Below, piece by piece: positions 1 through 8,653 of a DNA stretch of 64,000 nt. Position numbers and translations under genes: made by a program. Source of the stretch: Bacillus pinisoli. GTDB taxonomy: Bacteria > Bacillota > Bacilli > Bacillales > SA4. Below the pieces are notes generated by a model, which did not search any database, was not told the origin of the DNA, and saw only the letters and a program-made list of their open reading frames with translations. Location: the NCBI RefSeq assembly GCF_023036475.1, contig NZ_JAJQKI010000009.1, positions 62,001 to 126,000 on the forward strand. The letters run 5' to 3'. Position 1 is the stretch's first letter. Each line of letters opens with the position of its first letter.

Positions 1-239
1 GTGGTTGTGTTATGCTCAATGACTCCTGCTTCATATGCCCAATCTACTATTTTTTCTAGAATTAGATGAGGAGATGAATAACTCTTTACTTCAACGATCC
101 CTGCCTCTTTCCACTCATCTAAGCCAAGAGTCGCTAGTAAGCGGTTTTGAACATATATACGATCTTCTTTTTGTAGCAATTTTTGCTCTAAACCGTATTT
201 GATAAGCTCATTCAATGCATAATAAGGCTGTTCCTTCAT
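1..239 (-). CDS. galT: galactose-1-phosphate uridylyltransferase, N-terminal part (cut by window edge)
   Basis: Only the first 79 or so codons lie in the window. The reading frame opens MKEQPYYALNELIKYGLEQ and continues without a stop to the edge. This resembles the start of the Firmicutes-type (class II) GalT, which transfers UMP from UDP-glucose to galactose-1-phosphate in the Leloir pathway. The ATG lies 2 bases after the galE stop, so it is the last seen gene of the galactoside operon and is probably translationally coupled. The HPH active-site motif lies outside the window, so the call rests on the N-terminus and on its position after galK and galE. Confidence 0.8.
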   Translation of the reverse strand, partial: MKEQPYYALNELIKYGLEQKLLQKEDRIYVQNRLLATLGLDEWKEAGIVEVKSYSSPHLILEKIVDWAYEAGVIEHNTT

Positions 240-241
240 CA

Positions 242-1228
242 CTATTCACCTCTATATCCATTCGGATTTTGCTGATGCCATTCCCAGGCTGAAGTGACAA
301 TTTCGTCAATATTTTTATATACCGGTTTCCACCCAAGGACTTGCTTCGCTTTCTCTGAAGAAGCAACTAATTTGGCAGGGTCACCTGCTCTTCTTTCTTC
401 CAATAAAACTGGAATGTCATGATCGGTTACTCTTTTGCATGATTCAATGATTTCTTTAACAGAAAAACCGTTACCGTTCCCTAAATTAAATATTTGACTT
501 TCATTTCCTTGTCTTAAGTAATCAACTGCCAATAAGTGTGCATCGATTAGATCTAGTACGTGAATATAATCACGAATACATGTACCATCCGGTGTAGCAT
601 AGTCCTCACCAAATATGGCGATGGATTCGCGTTTTCCAAGTGGGACTTGTAATACAAGTGGAATTAAATGCGTTTCCGGCATGTGATCTTCGCCTAATTC
701 TTTCCCATACGCACCAGCTACATTGAAATAACGAAGTGAAACATAGCGTGTTCCATTTGCGGTCTCTACCCAATTCATCATCTTTTCAATTGTTAGTTTT
801 GTTTCTCCATAAGTGTTCGTAGGAGTGGTTGGTTCTTCCTCTGTAATTGGAAACGTTTTAGGCTCTCCATATACAGCTGCGGTAGATGAGAATACAATTT
901 TCTTTACACCGTATTCACTCATGATTTCTAGTAAAACTTGTGTACCATATACGTTATTATCGTAATACTTAAGAGGATTTTGCATACTTTCACCAACTAA
1001 GGAATTAGCTGCAAAATGAATGACCGTATCAATATCGTATTGTTGGAAAACATTTTTCAAAAACTCTCGGTCCCGAATATCTCCCATGCAAAAATGAGCA
1101 TCAGGGTGAATGGCAGCTCGATGTCCTGTTTGTAAGTTATCAACGACAACCACCTCTTCCCCCTTTTCAATGAGTTTAACTACAGCATGGCTACCGATAT
1201 AGCCTGCGCCTCCGCATACTAAAATCAT
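242..1228 (-). CDS. galE: UDP-glucose 4-epimerase
   Basis: A 328-residue short-chain dehydrogenase-type epimerase that interconverts UDP-galactose and UDP-glucose, cytosolic. The Rossmann motif GGAGYIGSH is at residues 6-14. The catalytic Ser-Thr and YGETK (YxxxK) motifs lie near residues 115-145, and the GalE-typical RYFNVAGAYG follows near 167. Length is normal for the family. It overlaps galK by 4 bases and precedes galT, which gives a compact Leloir operon behind an alpha-galactosidase. A separate WbpP-like epimerase lies in the polysaccharide cluster, so this copy is the catabolic one. Nothing odd seen. Confidence 0.96.
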   Translation of the reverse strand: MILVCGGAGYIGSHAVVKLIEKGEEVVVVDNLQTGHRAAIHPDAHFCMGDIRDREFLKNVFQQYDIDTVIHFAANSLVGESMQNPLKYYDNNVYGTQVLLEIMSEYGVKKIVFSSTAAVYGEPKTFPITEEEPTTPTNTYGETKLTIEKMMNWVETANGTRYVSLRYFNVAGAYGKELGEDHMPETHLIPLVLQVPLGKRESIAIFGEDYATPDGTCIRDYIHVLDLIDAHLLAVDYLRQGNESQIFNLGNGNGFSVKEIIESCKRVTDHDIPVLLEERRAGDPAKLVASSEKAKQVLGWKPVYKNIDEIVTSAWEWHQQNPNGYRGE

Positions 1229-2403
1229 TGAATTTGCTCCTTTCTATTTAGCTCCTTGGCTCCGCAACCTACACCTACTACATAGAAACTTGCCTCATAT
1301 CCTACTTTCTCTTTGTAGGCCGTACCAACCTGTTCGATAAATGAATCAATGTGTTCATTATTAACGATATTAACCGTACATCCGCCAAAGCCTGCACCCG
1401 TCATTCTCGCCCCAATTGTTCCTTCATGCTTCCACGCAGCTTCTACAAGAGTATCCAGCTCCATGCATGATACTTCATAGTCATCTCGTAAAGATAGGTG
1501 TGATGCTTTCATTAATTCACCGAACTGCGTTAAATCTCCAGCTTTTAATACAGTAACCGCTTTAAGAGTTCTCTCATTTTCTGACACAGCATGTCGAACT
1601 CGAAGTATTTCCTCATCTGAAAGAAGTTCTTTGTACTCTTCAAATTGTGCTAGAGATAATTCACCCAGTGAAGAAATACTTAGCTTAGCTTGAAGCTTTT
1701 GCAAAGCTCCATCACAGGTAGCTCTTCGCTCATTATAAGCAGAGTCAGCAAGACCTCGCATTTTATTTGTGTTGGCAATTACAATTGAATTATTTTGCAG
1801 CTCCATTGGAAGGTATTGATAATCGAGCGTATCACAGTTTAGAAGAATTGCCTGATCTTCTTTCCCCATACCAATTGCAAATTGGTCCATAATGCCGCAG
1901 TTTACACCAATATATTGATTTTCTACCTTTTGACTTAGCTTAACAAGTGGGATTCTATCTACATTTAACTGATAAACCTCGTTCACCATGACAGCTGTTA
2001 CAAGTTCAATGGATGCTGAAGAGGATAGCCCTGCACCATTTGGGATATCTCCAAAGAACATAGCATCAAATCCTTGTGTAAAAGATTGACTTTTGTTCAT
2101 CTCCGCAATAATCCCTTTTGGATAGTTCGCCCAATCATGTTCTTTATTATAGGACAGGTTTTCTAGAGTAACTGAGATGGTACCAACCTCTTCAAAATTT
2201 TTAGAGTATAGGTTTATCTTGTTGTCCTCACGCTGTCTAATCACTAAATAAGTACCAATTTGAAGAGCGCAAGGAAGGACGTGTCCCCCATTGTAATCAG
2301 TATGCTCTCCAATTAAGTTAACTCTTCCTGGTGCAAAAAATAAACGCAGATCGTCTATTGAACCACCATATATGCTTGTAAAATTGTGTAATAACTGTTC
2401 CAT
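1225..2403 (-). CDS. galK: galactokinase
   Basis: A 392-residue GHMP kinase that phosphorylates galactose at C1 with ATP. The galactokinase signature GRVNLIGEHTDYNGG is near residues 26-40, the phosphate-binding GLSSSAS loop near 125, and the C-terminal GHMP motif MTGAGFGGCT near 334. A good ribosome binding site (AAGGGGAGAT) stands before the ATG. It lies directly downstream of the alpha-galactosidase gene and overlaps galE, so galactose released by the hydrolase enters the Leloir pathway at once. Length and motifs are standard. Confidence 0.96.
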   Translation of the reverse strand: MEQLLHNFTSIYGGSIDDLRLFFAPGRVNLIGEHTDYNGGHVLPCALQIGTYLVIRQREDNKINLYSKNFEEVGTISVTLENLSYNKEHDWANYPKGIIAEMNKSQSFTQGFDAMFFGDIPNGAGLSSSASIELVTAVMVNEVYQLNVDRIPLVKLSQKVENQYIGVNCGIMDQFAIGMGKEDQAILLNCDTLDYQYLPMELQNNSIVIANTNKMRGLADSAYNERRATCDGALQKLQAKLSISSLGELSLAQFEEYKELLSDEEILRVRHAVSENERTLKAVTVLKAGDLTQFGELMKASHLSLRDDYEVSCMELDTLVEAAWKHEGTIGARMTGAGFGGCTVNIVNNEHIDSFIEQVGTAYKEKVGYEASFYVVGVGCGAKELNRKEQIQ

Positions 2404-2415
2404 TCCGATCTCCCC

Positions 2416-4656
2416 TTAATTAAGTGCCTCCAATTTCCAATACATCCCTTGAAAATCTCCTACTGCCTCTTTGTTAGTTTTTGCTGTCTGAACCGTTCCT
2501 GTATAAAACGGCGGAAGTATAAATCCAGCATTCATTAACTCATCCCCGCCTAGGGTTAAGTTCATCCCTTTAATCTCATACTTCTTATCAGTAGATAAGC
2601 CTTTTAAACGAACTCGTTCAAATCCTGGATTCGGTTTTGCTAGTATTCGATAATAACCTAAGATCACTTCGTTTTGATCCTCAGATATAACCATCCACGC
2701 TACATCGTTTTGTTCAAAAGGACTTTTTAACCGATAAAAAGTACCCTGTTGAAGTAGCTTTCTATTTTCTTTATAGAATGCAATATCGCACTTAATAATT
2801 TCCTTTTCTTCCTCAGTAAACTTTGTTGCATCCAATTCGTACCCAAATACACCAAACATAGCTACAGCAAACCTCGTATGAAGAGGGACTGTTCTCCCTA
2901 CCTGATGATTCGGAATCGCTGATACATGAGCTCCGATTGACGATAATGGATAAACGTATGATGTACCATATTGTATTTTTAATCGTTCGATTGCATCTGT
3001 GTTATCACTTGCCCATGCTTGAGGCATGTAATAAAGCATGCCTGGATCAAAACGATTCCCTCCACTTGCACATGACTCAAATAAGACGTGCGGAAAACCA
3101 GTAGTAATCCGATCCAGCAGTTCATATAAACCCAAAATATACCGATGGGCAATTTCTCCTTGATGTTTTGAGCCCCATGCCACGGACCCAATTTCTGTCA
3201 TATTACGGTTCATATCCCATTTTACATAGGTAATATTTGTAGAGGATAAAATTGCCGCTACTCTTTCATAAATATAGTCACGAACCTCTTTTCTAGTAAG
3301 GTCTAGAATAAACTGGTGACGTCCATGCGACCTCAATCGCCCGGGCATATTAAGCACCCAATCCGGATGCATTTCATATAACTTACTTTTTTCAGAAATC
3401 ATTTCTGGTTCAAACCAAAGGCCAAAAGATAGACCCCTCTTATTAAATTCCGACGCTAGCTTTTCTAAACCATTTGGTAGTTTAGATAAATCTACAAACC
3501 AATCACCTAGTGAAGTTCGATCATTATTACGTCCTTCAAACCATCCGTCATCTAAAACAAATAAATCAATTCCGAGTTCCTTTCCTGCATCTCCTATAGC
3601 AAGTAGTTTTTCTTCATTAAATTGAAAATAAGTGGCCTCCCAGTTATTGATTAAAACCGGACGTTCTTTATCCCGCCATTCTCCTCTCGCTAAACGAGTA
3701 CGATATAAACGGTGGTAAGTTTGACTCATTTTATTTAAGCCTTCATCTGAATAAACCATCACCACTTCAGGTGCTTGAAACGTCTGTCCTTGTCTTAAAT
3801 TCCACCTGAAGTCAAACGGATTAATCCCCATAAAAACACGAGCTGTATCATAATGATCCACTTCTACTCCAGCTAGGAAATTTCCGCTATAAATGAGGCT
3901 AAATCCATACACCTCACCACTATGTTCGGTCGTGTGTGGTGCCTTCAGGACTAGAAATGGGTTATGCTGCGAGCTGCTTGTTCCTCTCTTACTATCAATA
4001 TATTGCACTCCTCGAGCTAACAATCTATTTGTAACATGACGTTCTCTAATCCATGCCCCATCTAGGTGACACATTTCATACTCAGACGTAGGTAAGTCTA
4101 TTACAGCACTTAAAAAACGTTCAATATTGATATCTTGTTTTCCATTGTTTCGTATTTGCGCACTTCTCGTAATGACATTCTCTTGCTCATAAACTGTATA
4201 TAAAAGATCTATTTCAGATGCAAGCTTCTCGTCCTTCAAGGTAATACATAGGGTGTGAGCCTCATCCTCATGTTCAACATAGGTTGCAGGAAGGCCTGTT
4301 AGTCCCGGCTTCCCTTTCATTAGTTTGTAAGACTCATAGACGAAATTCGTGATTCTGCTACCATCCTCTTGCCATAAATGCAAAGCAGGCTCTCTAAAAT
4401 CAGTTGTTCCATAAGAAGGAAATTCCTGTTTAATTGCCTCTAATGAGAAGGTGTCATCTCCCTCAAAAGGGAACGTAGCATTTCCGATTGGTTCATTTGG
4501 TATCACTAAAAGGTGTGAAAAGCTTTCAGCTTGTTCAATTCTTTTTCCATAGTATAGTTGTCCCAATTGCCCATTACGAAGAACCGTAAAGATGTAACTG
4601 CTGTCTTTTGATTGCAAATGGAACTGTTTTAATTCCTCATTTAGATGGATTGGCAT
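2416..4656 (-). CDS. alpha-galactosidase, GH36 family
   Basis: A 746-residue glycoside hydrolase family 36 enzyme that releases galactose from melibiose, raffinose or related alpha-galactosides. The nucleophile Asp sits in YVKWDMNR (near residue 480). SCASGGNRFD (near 530) and the acid/base region WASDNTDAIERL (near 550) follow. There is no signal peptide, so it acts in the cytosol on imported oligosaccharide. A strong Shine-Dalgarno (GAGGAGTG) precedes the ATG, 13 bases after the permease stop. Family members are called melA, rafA or aga; the sequence does not decide the natural substrate, so no symbol is given. Confidence 0.94.
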   Translation of the reverse strand: MPIHLNEELKQFHLQSKDSSYIFTVLRNGQLGQLYYGKRIEQAESFSHLLVIPNEPIGNATFPFEGDDTFSLEAIKQEFPSYGTTDFREPALHLWQEDGSRITNFVYESYKLMKGKPGLTGLPATYVEHEDEAHTLCITLKDEKLASEIDLLYTVYEQENVITRSAQIRNNGKQDINIERFLSAVIDLPTSEYEMCHLDGAWIRERHVTNRLLARGVQYIDSKRGTSSSQHNPFLVLKAPHTTEHSGEVYGFSLIYSGNFLAGVEVDHYDTARVFMGINPFDFRWNLRQGQTFQAPEVVMVYSDEGLNKMSQTYHRLYRTRLARGEWRDKERPVLINNWEATYFQFNEEKLLAIGDAGKELGIDLFVLDDGWFEGRNNDRTSLGDWFVDLSKLPNGLEKLASEFNKRGLSFGLWFEPEMISEKSKLYEMHPDWVLNMPGRLRSHGRHQFILDLTRKEVRDYIYERVAAILSSTNITYVKWDMNRNMTEIGSVAWGSKHQGEIAHRYILGLYELLDRITTGFPHVLFESCASGGNRFDPGMLYYMPQAWASDNTDAIERLKIQYGTSYVYPLSSIGAHVSAIPNHQVGRTVPLHTRFAVAMFGVFGYELDATKFTEEEKEIIKCDIAFYKENRKLLQQGTFYRLKSPFEQNDVAWMVISEDQNEVILGYYRILAKPNPGFERVRLKGLSTDKKYEIKGMNLTLGGDELMNAGFILPPFYTGTVQTAKTNKEAVGDFQGMYWKLEALN

Positions 4657-4669
4657 GTTCTACACTCCT

Positions 4670-5491
4670 CTACTTCACAGCACTTCCAAGCATTCCAGAA
4701 ATAAACTGACGTTGCAGTGCTAAGAAGAAAATAATTATTGGTACAGTCGCAATTGTAACCCCAGCCATTACCTGACCATAATCAATACGGGATAATCCGA
4801 ATAAGCTTGATAGTGCAACCGGGAATGTATACATATCTGTAGAAGATACTGCGATTAATGGCCATAAGAAGTTATTCCATTGAAACATAAATAAGAAAAT
4901 AGCTGTGGCTGCTAAAGCTGGCTTCATCGAAGGTAAAACGATTCTAAAGAATATTTTCCATTCTCCAGCTCCATCAATTCTTCCCGCTTCGATTAACGAA
5001 TCTGGGAAAGCTAACAGGTTTTGTCGCATCAAGAATATGGCAAATGGATACGCAAGGTTTGGCAAGATCAGTGCTTGATACGTGTTTAGCCAACCCAGTG
5101 ATGCCATCATTTTAAATAATGGAATGATTGTTGCATGGTACGGGACCATCATTGAAATTAAGAAAATAGTAAAGATGAGATTTCTTCCTCTAAATCTAAA
5201 TTTTGCAAATGCATAGGCTGCTAATGTACTAACAAATAATGCAATAATTGTATAAGTAGTTGAAACGAATAAAGAGTTAAATAGAACCCTTCCTATTCCA
5301 ATCGATTCATTTAGATTTGTTATATTTACGATTAACTGATCACCAGGAACAAGTACTGGAGGCTTTGAGAACATCGAACCACTCTCGTTTGTTGCCCCAA
5401 TCATTGCCCAGTAAAATGGGAATAAGGAGACAATCGCACCAACAACCATGAACAAGTATAGAAAGCTTTTACGCAGTGGTTTATTCATCAT
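4670..5491 (-). CDS. carbohydrate ABC importer permease, MalG type (CUT1)
   Basis: A 273-residue inner-membrane permease with six predicted hydrophobic segments. It carries the EAA loop EAGRIDGAGEWKIFFRIVLP (near residues 185-204), which docks the ATPase. It pairs with the upstream MalF-like permease and overlaps it by an ATGA junction. No ATPase gene is present in the operon. In bacilli many CUT1 importers share the MsmX ATPase encoded elsewhere, and that is the likely case here. The alpha-galactosidase downstream suggests an alpha-galactoside substrate. Confidence 0.92.
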   Translation of the reverse strand: MMNKPLRKSFLYLFMVVGAIVSLFPFYWAMIGATNESGSMFSKPPVLVPGDQLIVNITNLNESIGIGRVLFNSLFVSTTYTIIALFVSTLAAYAFAKFRFRGRNLIFTIFLISMMVPYHATIIPLFKMMASLGWLNTYQALILPNLAYPFAIFLMRQNLLAFPDSLIEAGRIDGAGEWKIFFRIVLPSMKPALAATAIFLFMFQWNNFLWPLIAVSSTDMYTFPVALSSLFGLSRIDYGQVMAGVTIATVPIIIFFLALQRQFISGMLGSAVK

Positions 5492-6342
5492 TTATCATCA
5501 CCTGTCACTTTAAATTGAATATAGGTTAAGATCCCAATTAACACCACGATGACATATGCAATCGTCGATGCATACCCGAAGTCAAAATATCTAAATCCAG
5601 TTTGATATAAATACATCCCTATTGTTAGCGTTGCATCACTTGGACCACCCTTTGTTAAGGTAAACGGCTCATCAAATAGCTGCAGTGTACCAATCGTTGA
5701 TAAAATACCTGTAAATAAAATCACCGGTTTTAGCTGTGGAATGGTAATGGAGAAGAACTGTCTTATTTTACCTGCCCCATCCATACTAGCTGCTTCATAT
5801 AATTCATCAGGAATATTTTGAAGTGCAGCTAAATAAATCACCATGTTATAACCGACCCATCTCCACGTCATCGCAATAATTAATGCAGCCTTTGCCCATA
5901 CAGGGTGTGATAGCCAAGGTATGGAATCCCATCCTAAGCCTGTTAACATTTGATTGATTACTCCATCACTCATTAACATGATTGAAAAAATAATGGAATA
6001 AGCAACCAGTGATGTTACAGCTGGCAGGAAAAATGATACTCGGAACAAACCTCTTAGCTTTAATAAAGCTGAATTTAAACAAGTTGCAAGTACAATCGCA
6101 ATAAATAGCATGATTGGAACTTGAATAATCATAATGACAAAGGTATTTTTCAGTGCTGTTAAGAAAATTTGATCTTTAAAGAGTTTTTGATAATTTTCTA
6201 AACCTGTAAATACCATTACTCCGCCTTCACTAGACTGGAAACTTAAAATAAGGGAGCTTATGATCGGATAGACCATAAATACAGAGAATAAAAGAACTGC
6301 AGGAGCAATAAATAGGTAGGGGATATATGCTTTTACTTTCAT
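5488..6342 (-). CDS. carbohydrate ABC importer permease, MalF type (CUT1)
   Basis: A 284-residue membrane permease starting MKVKAYIPYLFIAPA. The EAA loop (EAASMDGAGKIRQFFSITIP) is in the last third. The frame is open further upstream to 6414, but that segment lies inside a perfect hairpin and lacks a ribosome binding site, whereas GACGAGG stands before the ATG at 6342, so the shorter start is chosen. It forms the transmembrane channel with the MalG-type partner just downstream and receives substrate from the lipoprotein encoded just upstream. Confidence 0.9.
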   Translation of the reverse strand: MKVKAYIPYLFIAPAVLLFSVFMVYPIISSLILSFQSSEGGVMVFTGLENYQKLFKDQIFLTALKNTFVIMIIQVPIMLFIAIVLATCLNSALLKLRGLFRVSFFLPAVTSLVAYSIIFSIMLMSDGVINQMLTGLGWDSIPWLSHPVWAKAALIIAMTWRWVGYNMVIYLAALQNIPDELYEAASMDGAGKIRQFFSITIPQLKPVILFTGILSTIGTLQLFDEPFTLTKGGPSDATLTIGMYLYQTGFRYFDFGYASTIAYVIVVLIGILTYIQFKVTGDDK

Positions 6343-6375
6343 GTCCAACCTCGTCTCTTTTGACATAATTTTTAT

Positions 6376-6415
6376 AATGAAAGGGAGATAGAAAATTTCT
6401 ACTCTCCCTTTCATT
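6376..6415 (-). terminator. intercistronic stem-loop after the binding-protein gene
   Basis: A perfect 12-bp stem (arms at 6377-6388 and 6403-6414, ATGAAAGGGAGA and its complement) closed by a further 5-bp TAGAA/TTCTA stem around a short loop. It lies 11 bases after the binding-protein stop. The downstream side has only a weak T-run, so it is more likely a partial terminator or an mRNA-stabilising structure that lets the binding protein be made in excess over the permeases, as is common in sugar ABC operons. Confidence 0.75.
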
Positions 6416-6425
6416 TTTTTACATA

Positions 6426-7718
6426 TTAGTGAGAATTCACTTCGCGCTCAGTACGATCCTTTAAGCGGTCGGCTGCTTCTTGTAAAGCTTGTTTTACATC
6501 TTTACCATTAAATACATCAGCCTGAGCTTTAATCGACTCATCTAATGCCATTGAGTAATCGTTTGTAAAGTTAACTGTAGGGATATCCTTCATTTCATCA
6601 GCAAATAGCTTCCAAATCGGTTGGCCACCGAAGAATTCTACATCACCTGTGAATACATCTGTGTCATAAGTCGTGTTTAATGAAGGGAATAATCCGTAAC
6701 TTTCCATTGCCATCAATTGAACATCAGTATCTGTTGTGAAATACTCAAGGAAATCATATGCAGTATCAGCATTTTCAGATGCAGCAGGAATCATCCAACT
6801 ACTACCACCAAGGTTTGAAGCACGGTTTCCACCTTCTTCAAAGGCAGGTAATAAAAATACTCCCCAGTTCCCCTTGGAATCTTTCGCTTGGTCGATAATT
6901 GTACCGTAGTACCATGCACCAAATGGAATGGTTGCTACTGAACCATCAACAGTTGCTGAAACAACACCGTTCCATCCGTCAACATCTTTAATTAATTCAG
7001 CATCATCAAACTTCTTTAATGTATCCATCGCTTGAACAGCCTTAGGGTTTGTTAAGTCAATGTTTCCTTCAGCATCAAAGTAGAACACACCTAATTGGTT
7101 TAACATCATACGGAAAGTTGGGTCATCCTTGAACTTATCAAGTGGCATTGCATAAGAACCAGTTGCATCCTTAATTTTCTTACCAGCTTCTAAGAATTGA
7201 TCCCACGTTTCGATTTCATCTGGATTTACACCAGCTTTTTCAAATAAGTCACGTCGGTAGAACATTCCACCAGGACCTGCATCAAATGGCATTGCGTAGA
7301 AGCTACCATCAACAGTTGATAAATCCTTCTTAAATTGTGGGAATAACGCTTCATTCTCATCGAAACCTTTTTCAGTTAGATTTAAGAATCCTTTTGGAAA
7401 TGCTTCGACATAGCCATGAATGCGGTCATCTTCAACAAGAACGATATCAGGTAGTCCTACACCACCAGCAGCTAAACCAGTAGATAGCTTGTCATACACA
7501 TCTAGACGACCAATGTCTTCAACCTTTAACTCAACGTTTGGATTTTCTGCTTTGAATTTTTCTGCAGCCTCATTTAAAGCTCCTACGTTAACGTTCCAAG
7601 CCCAAGCTGTTAAAGTTACTTTTTCCCCATCTGATGCTACCTCACCGTTGTCAGAGCTACAAGCAGCGACAACCATTGAAAAAGCTAGTAATAAAACAAG
7701 TAACGAAAACTTCTTCAT
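6426..7718 (-). CDS. sugar-binding lipoprotein of a CUT1 ABC importer
   Basis: A 430-residue extracellular solute-binding protein (family 1). The N-terminus is a lipoprotein signal peptide: MKKFSLLVLLLAFSMVV followed by the lipobox VAAC with the modified Cys at residue 20, so it is anchored outside the membrane. The body has the binding-protein pattern (LTAWAWNVNVGALNEAAEKF, then PFDAGPGGMFYRRDLF). GAGGGGGAAG before the ATG is a very strong ribosome binding site. It is the first gene of the galactoside operon and is followed by a hairpin. Substrate is inferred as an alpha-galactoside such as raffinose or melibiose from the downstream hydrolase. Confidence 0.93.
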   Translation of the reverse strand: MKKFSLLVLLLAFSMVVAACSSDNGEVASDGEKVTLTAWAWNVNVGALNEAAEKFKAENPNVELKVEDIGRLDVYDKLSTGLAAGGVGLPDIVLVEDDRIHGYVEAFPKGFLNLTEKGFDENEALFPQFKKDLSTVDGSFYAMPFDAGPGGMFYRRDLFEKAGVNPDEIETWDQFLEAGKKIKDATGSYAMPLDKFKDDPTFRMMLNQLGVFYFDAEGNIDLTNPKAVQAMDTLKKFDDAELIKDVDGWNGVVSATVDGSVATIPFGAWYYGTIIDQAKDSKGNWGVFLLPAFEEGGNRASNLGGSSWMIPAASENADTAYDFLEYFTTDTDVQLMAMESYGLFPSLNTTYDTDVFTGDVEFFGGQPIWKLFADEMKDIPTVNFTNDYSMALDESIKAQADVFNGKDVKQALQEAADRLKDRTEREVNSH

Positions 7719-7752
7719 CTTTCTTCCCCCTCATTTTTGAAATAAACACCCA

Positions 7753-7767
7753 TGTAAAGCGCTTACA
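7753..7767 (-). promoter_or_regulatory. second cre-like / LacI-type box in the leader
   Basis: Minus-strand TGTAAGCGCTTTACA, an imperfect dyad, lies about 35 bases upstream of the binding-protein start. It shares TGTAAGCGnTTT with the box at 7851. It fits the 5' half of the CcpA cre consensus and could equally bind a GalR/LacI-type repressor. No such regulator gene is in the window. Confidence 0.6.
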
Positions 7768-7850
7768 CTTCACAACGCTAAAATTCAACTAATCTAGCTT
7801 TTTATCACATTTAGTAAAATTTTAGTGGAAATAAAGTTTGGAAACTCCGT

Positions 7851-7864
7851 ATAAAACGCTTACA
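7851..7864 (-). promoter_or_regulatory. cre-like / LacI-type box overlapping the transcription start
   Basis: Minus-strand TGTAAGCGTTTTAT begins about 12 bases after the -10 box, so it should overlap the first transcribed bases. The core AATGTAAGCGTTTT fits the left part and core of the cre consensus WTGNAARCGNWWWCA but not its final CA. Catabolite repression by CcpA, or a LacI-type repressor, is the simplest reading. Confidence 0.6.
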
Positions 7865-7875
7865 TTTGTAATTAA

Positions 7876-7904
7876 ATTTTAGTAAAGTTAATTTAGGTTG
7901 TCAA
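7876..7904 (-). promoter_or_regulatory. promoter of the alpha-galactoside operon
   Basis: Minus strand TTGACA (7899-7904), 17-bp spacer, TAAAAT (7876-7881). This is a near-consensus SigA-type promoter, placed about 160 bases upstream of the binding-protein start codon and immediately before two cre-like boxes. Confidence 0.8.
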
Positions 7905-8077
7905 TAAGATATCCAAAGCAAATGACGATTAATTTCCATCTTTTTCTACATATTTCATTGTTTTACTAGTTAAAATAATAAAACTGACTATTACTTTACT
8001 AATTTATATCATATTTTTAGTAAAATGTTAAGTAAAATTAAGTTAATTTTTACAGTACTAAAATACTCTCTAATTAT

Positions 8078-8641
8078 TCATGTATGCAGAAGACCAGCCA
8101 AAAAGGTGGTGATGATGAGGTGTAGGCTCTTGTCTAGATTTACGGGTAGGCCGAAGCCACCTTTTTGTTCGAGGGAGGCAAATCCGTGAAGAAGGCTTCG
8201 TAGGCCTCGAACTGCATGAATGGCATCTTCATCTTTAAGTTTATAATTCTCTAACACTTGGATGACTAGTTCAACAATCCCTTTCCCAGCTTCCTGAATT
8301 TCAACATCCTCTGGATTAGGTGTTGCTAGAGTAAGTTCATACAATCCAGGATTCTCTCTCGAGAACTGAACATAAGCATTAGCCAAAGCATGCACTGCAT
8401 CATCGCCTACTTTTCCAACCACCGCATCTGTCATATTCTCTAACAATCTAGTCAACCCCGTTAAGGCTAGCTGCTTCTTCAACTCTTCCAATCCTTCAAT
8501 ATGGTTATATAGTGAAGGTGTTTTAATGTTTAACCCTTTTGCCAATGTCGCCAACGTAACCGCTTCAATTCCTTCTCTATTTGCTAATTCAACCGCAACT
8601 TCAATGATTTGTTCTTTTGTTAATCCCATTCTTGGTGACAT
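8078..8641 (-). CDS. TetR/AcrR-family transcriptional regulator
   Basis: A 187-residue regulator. The N-terminal helix-turn-helix runs from about residue 7 to 50 (LTKEQIIEVAVELANREG, then TLATLAKGLNIKTPSLYNHI). The C-terminal half has the GLRSLLHGFASLEQKGGFG pattern of the WHG-type ligand-binding domain. The start MSPRMG is chosen because AAGGAGTGAATAG precedes it; a GTG three codons upstream falls inside that ribosome binding site. It is transcribed directly after the metallo-hydrolase gene (12-base gap). A pair of strong palindromes in front of that gene is the likely autoregulatory operator. Confidence 0.9.
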   Translation of the reverse strand: MSPRMGLTKEQIIEVAVELANREGIEAVTLATLAKGLNIKTPSLYNHIEGLEELKKQLALTGLTRLLENMTDAVVGKVGDDAVHALANAYVQFSRENPGLYELTLATPNPEDVEIQEAGKGIVELVIQVLENYKLKDEDAIHAVRGLRSLLHGFASLEQKGGFGLPVNLDKSLHLIITTFLAGLLHT

Positions 8642-8653
8642 TCTATTCACTCC

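Larger units (their letters stand above)
7810..8040. repeat. cluster of TTTAGTAAA/TTTACTAA motifs upstream of the galactoside promoter
   Basis: Within the gap between the TetR gene and the operon (7719-8077) the words TTTAGTAAAA (7810), TTTTAGTAAA (7877), TTTTACTAGTTAAAAT (7961), TTTACTAATTT (7995) and TTTTAGTAAAAT (8015) recur, with a shorter copy near 8030. Most lie upstream of the -35 box. They could be binding sites for an activator of the operon whose gene is not in the window. No open reading frame with a ribosome binding site was seen in this gap. Confidence 0.5.

Noticed and set aside
6343..6414. 24-codon N-terminal extension of the MalF-type permease
   Set aside because: It lies in a hairpin and lacks a ribosome binding site; the ATG at 6342 has GACGAGG in front and begins at the conserved membrane segment.
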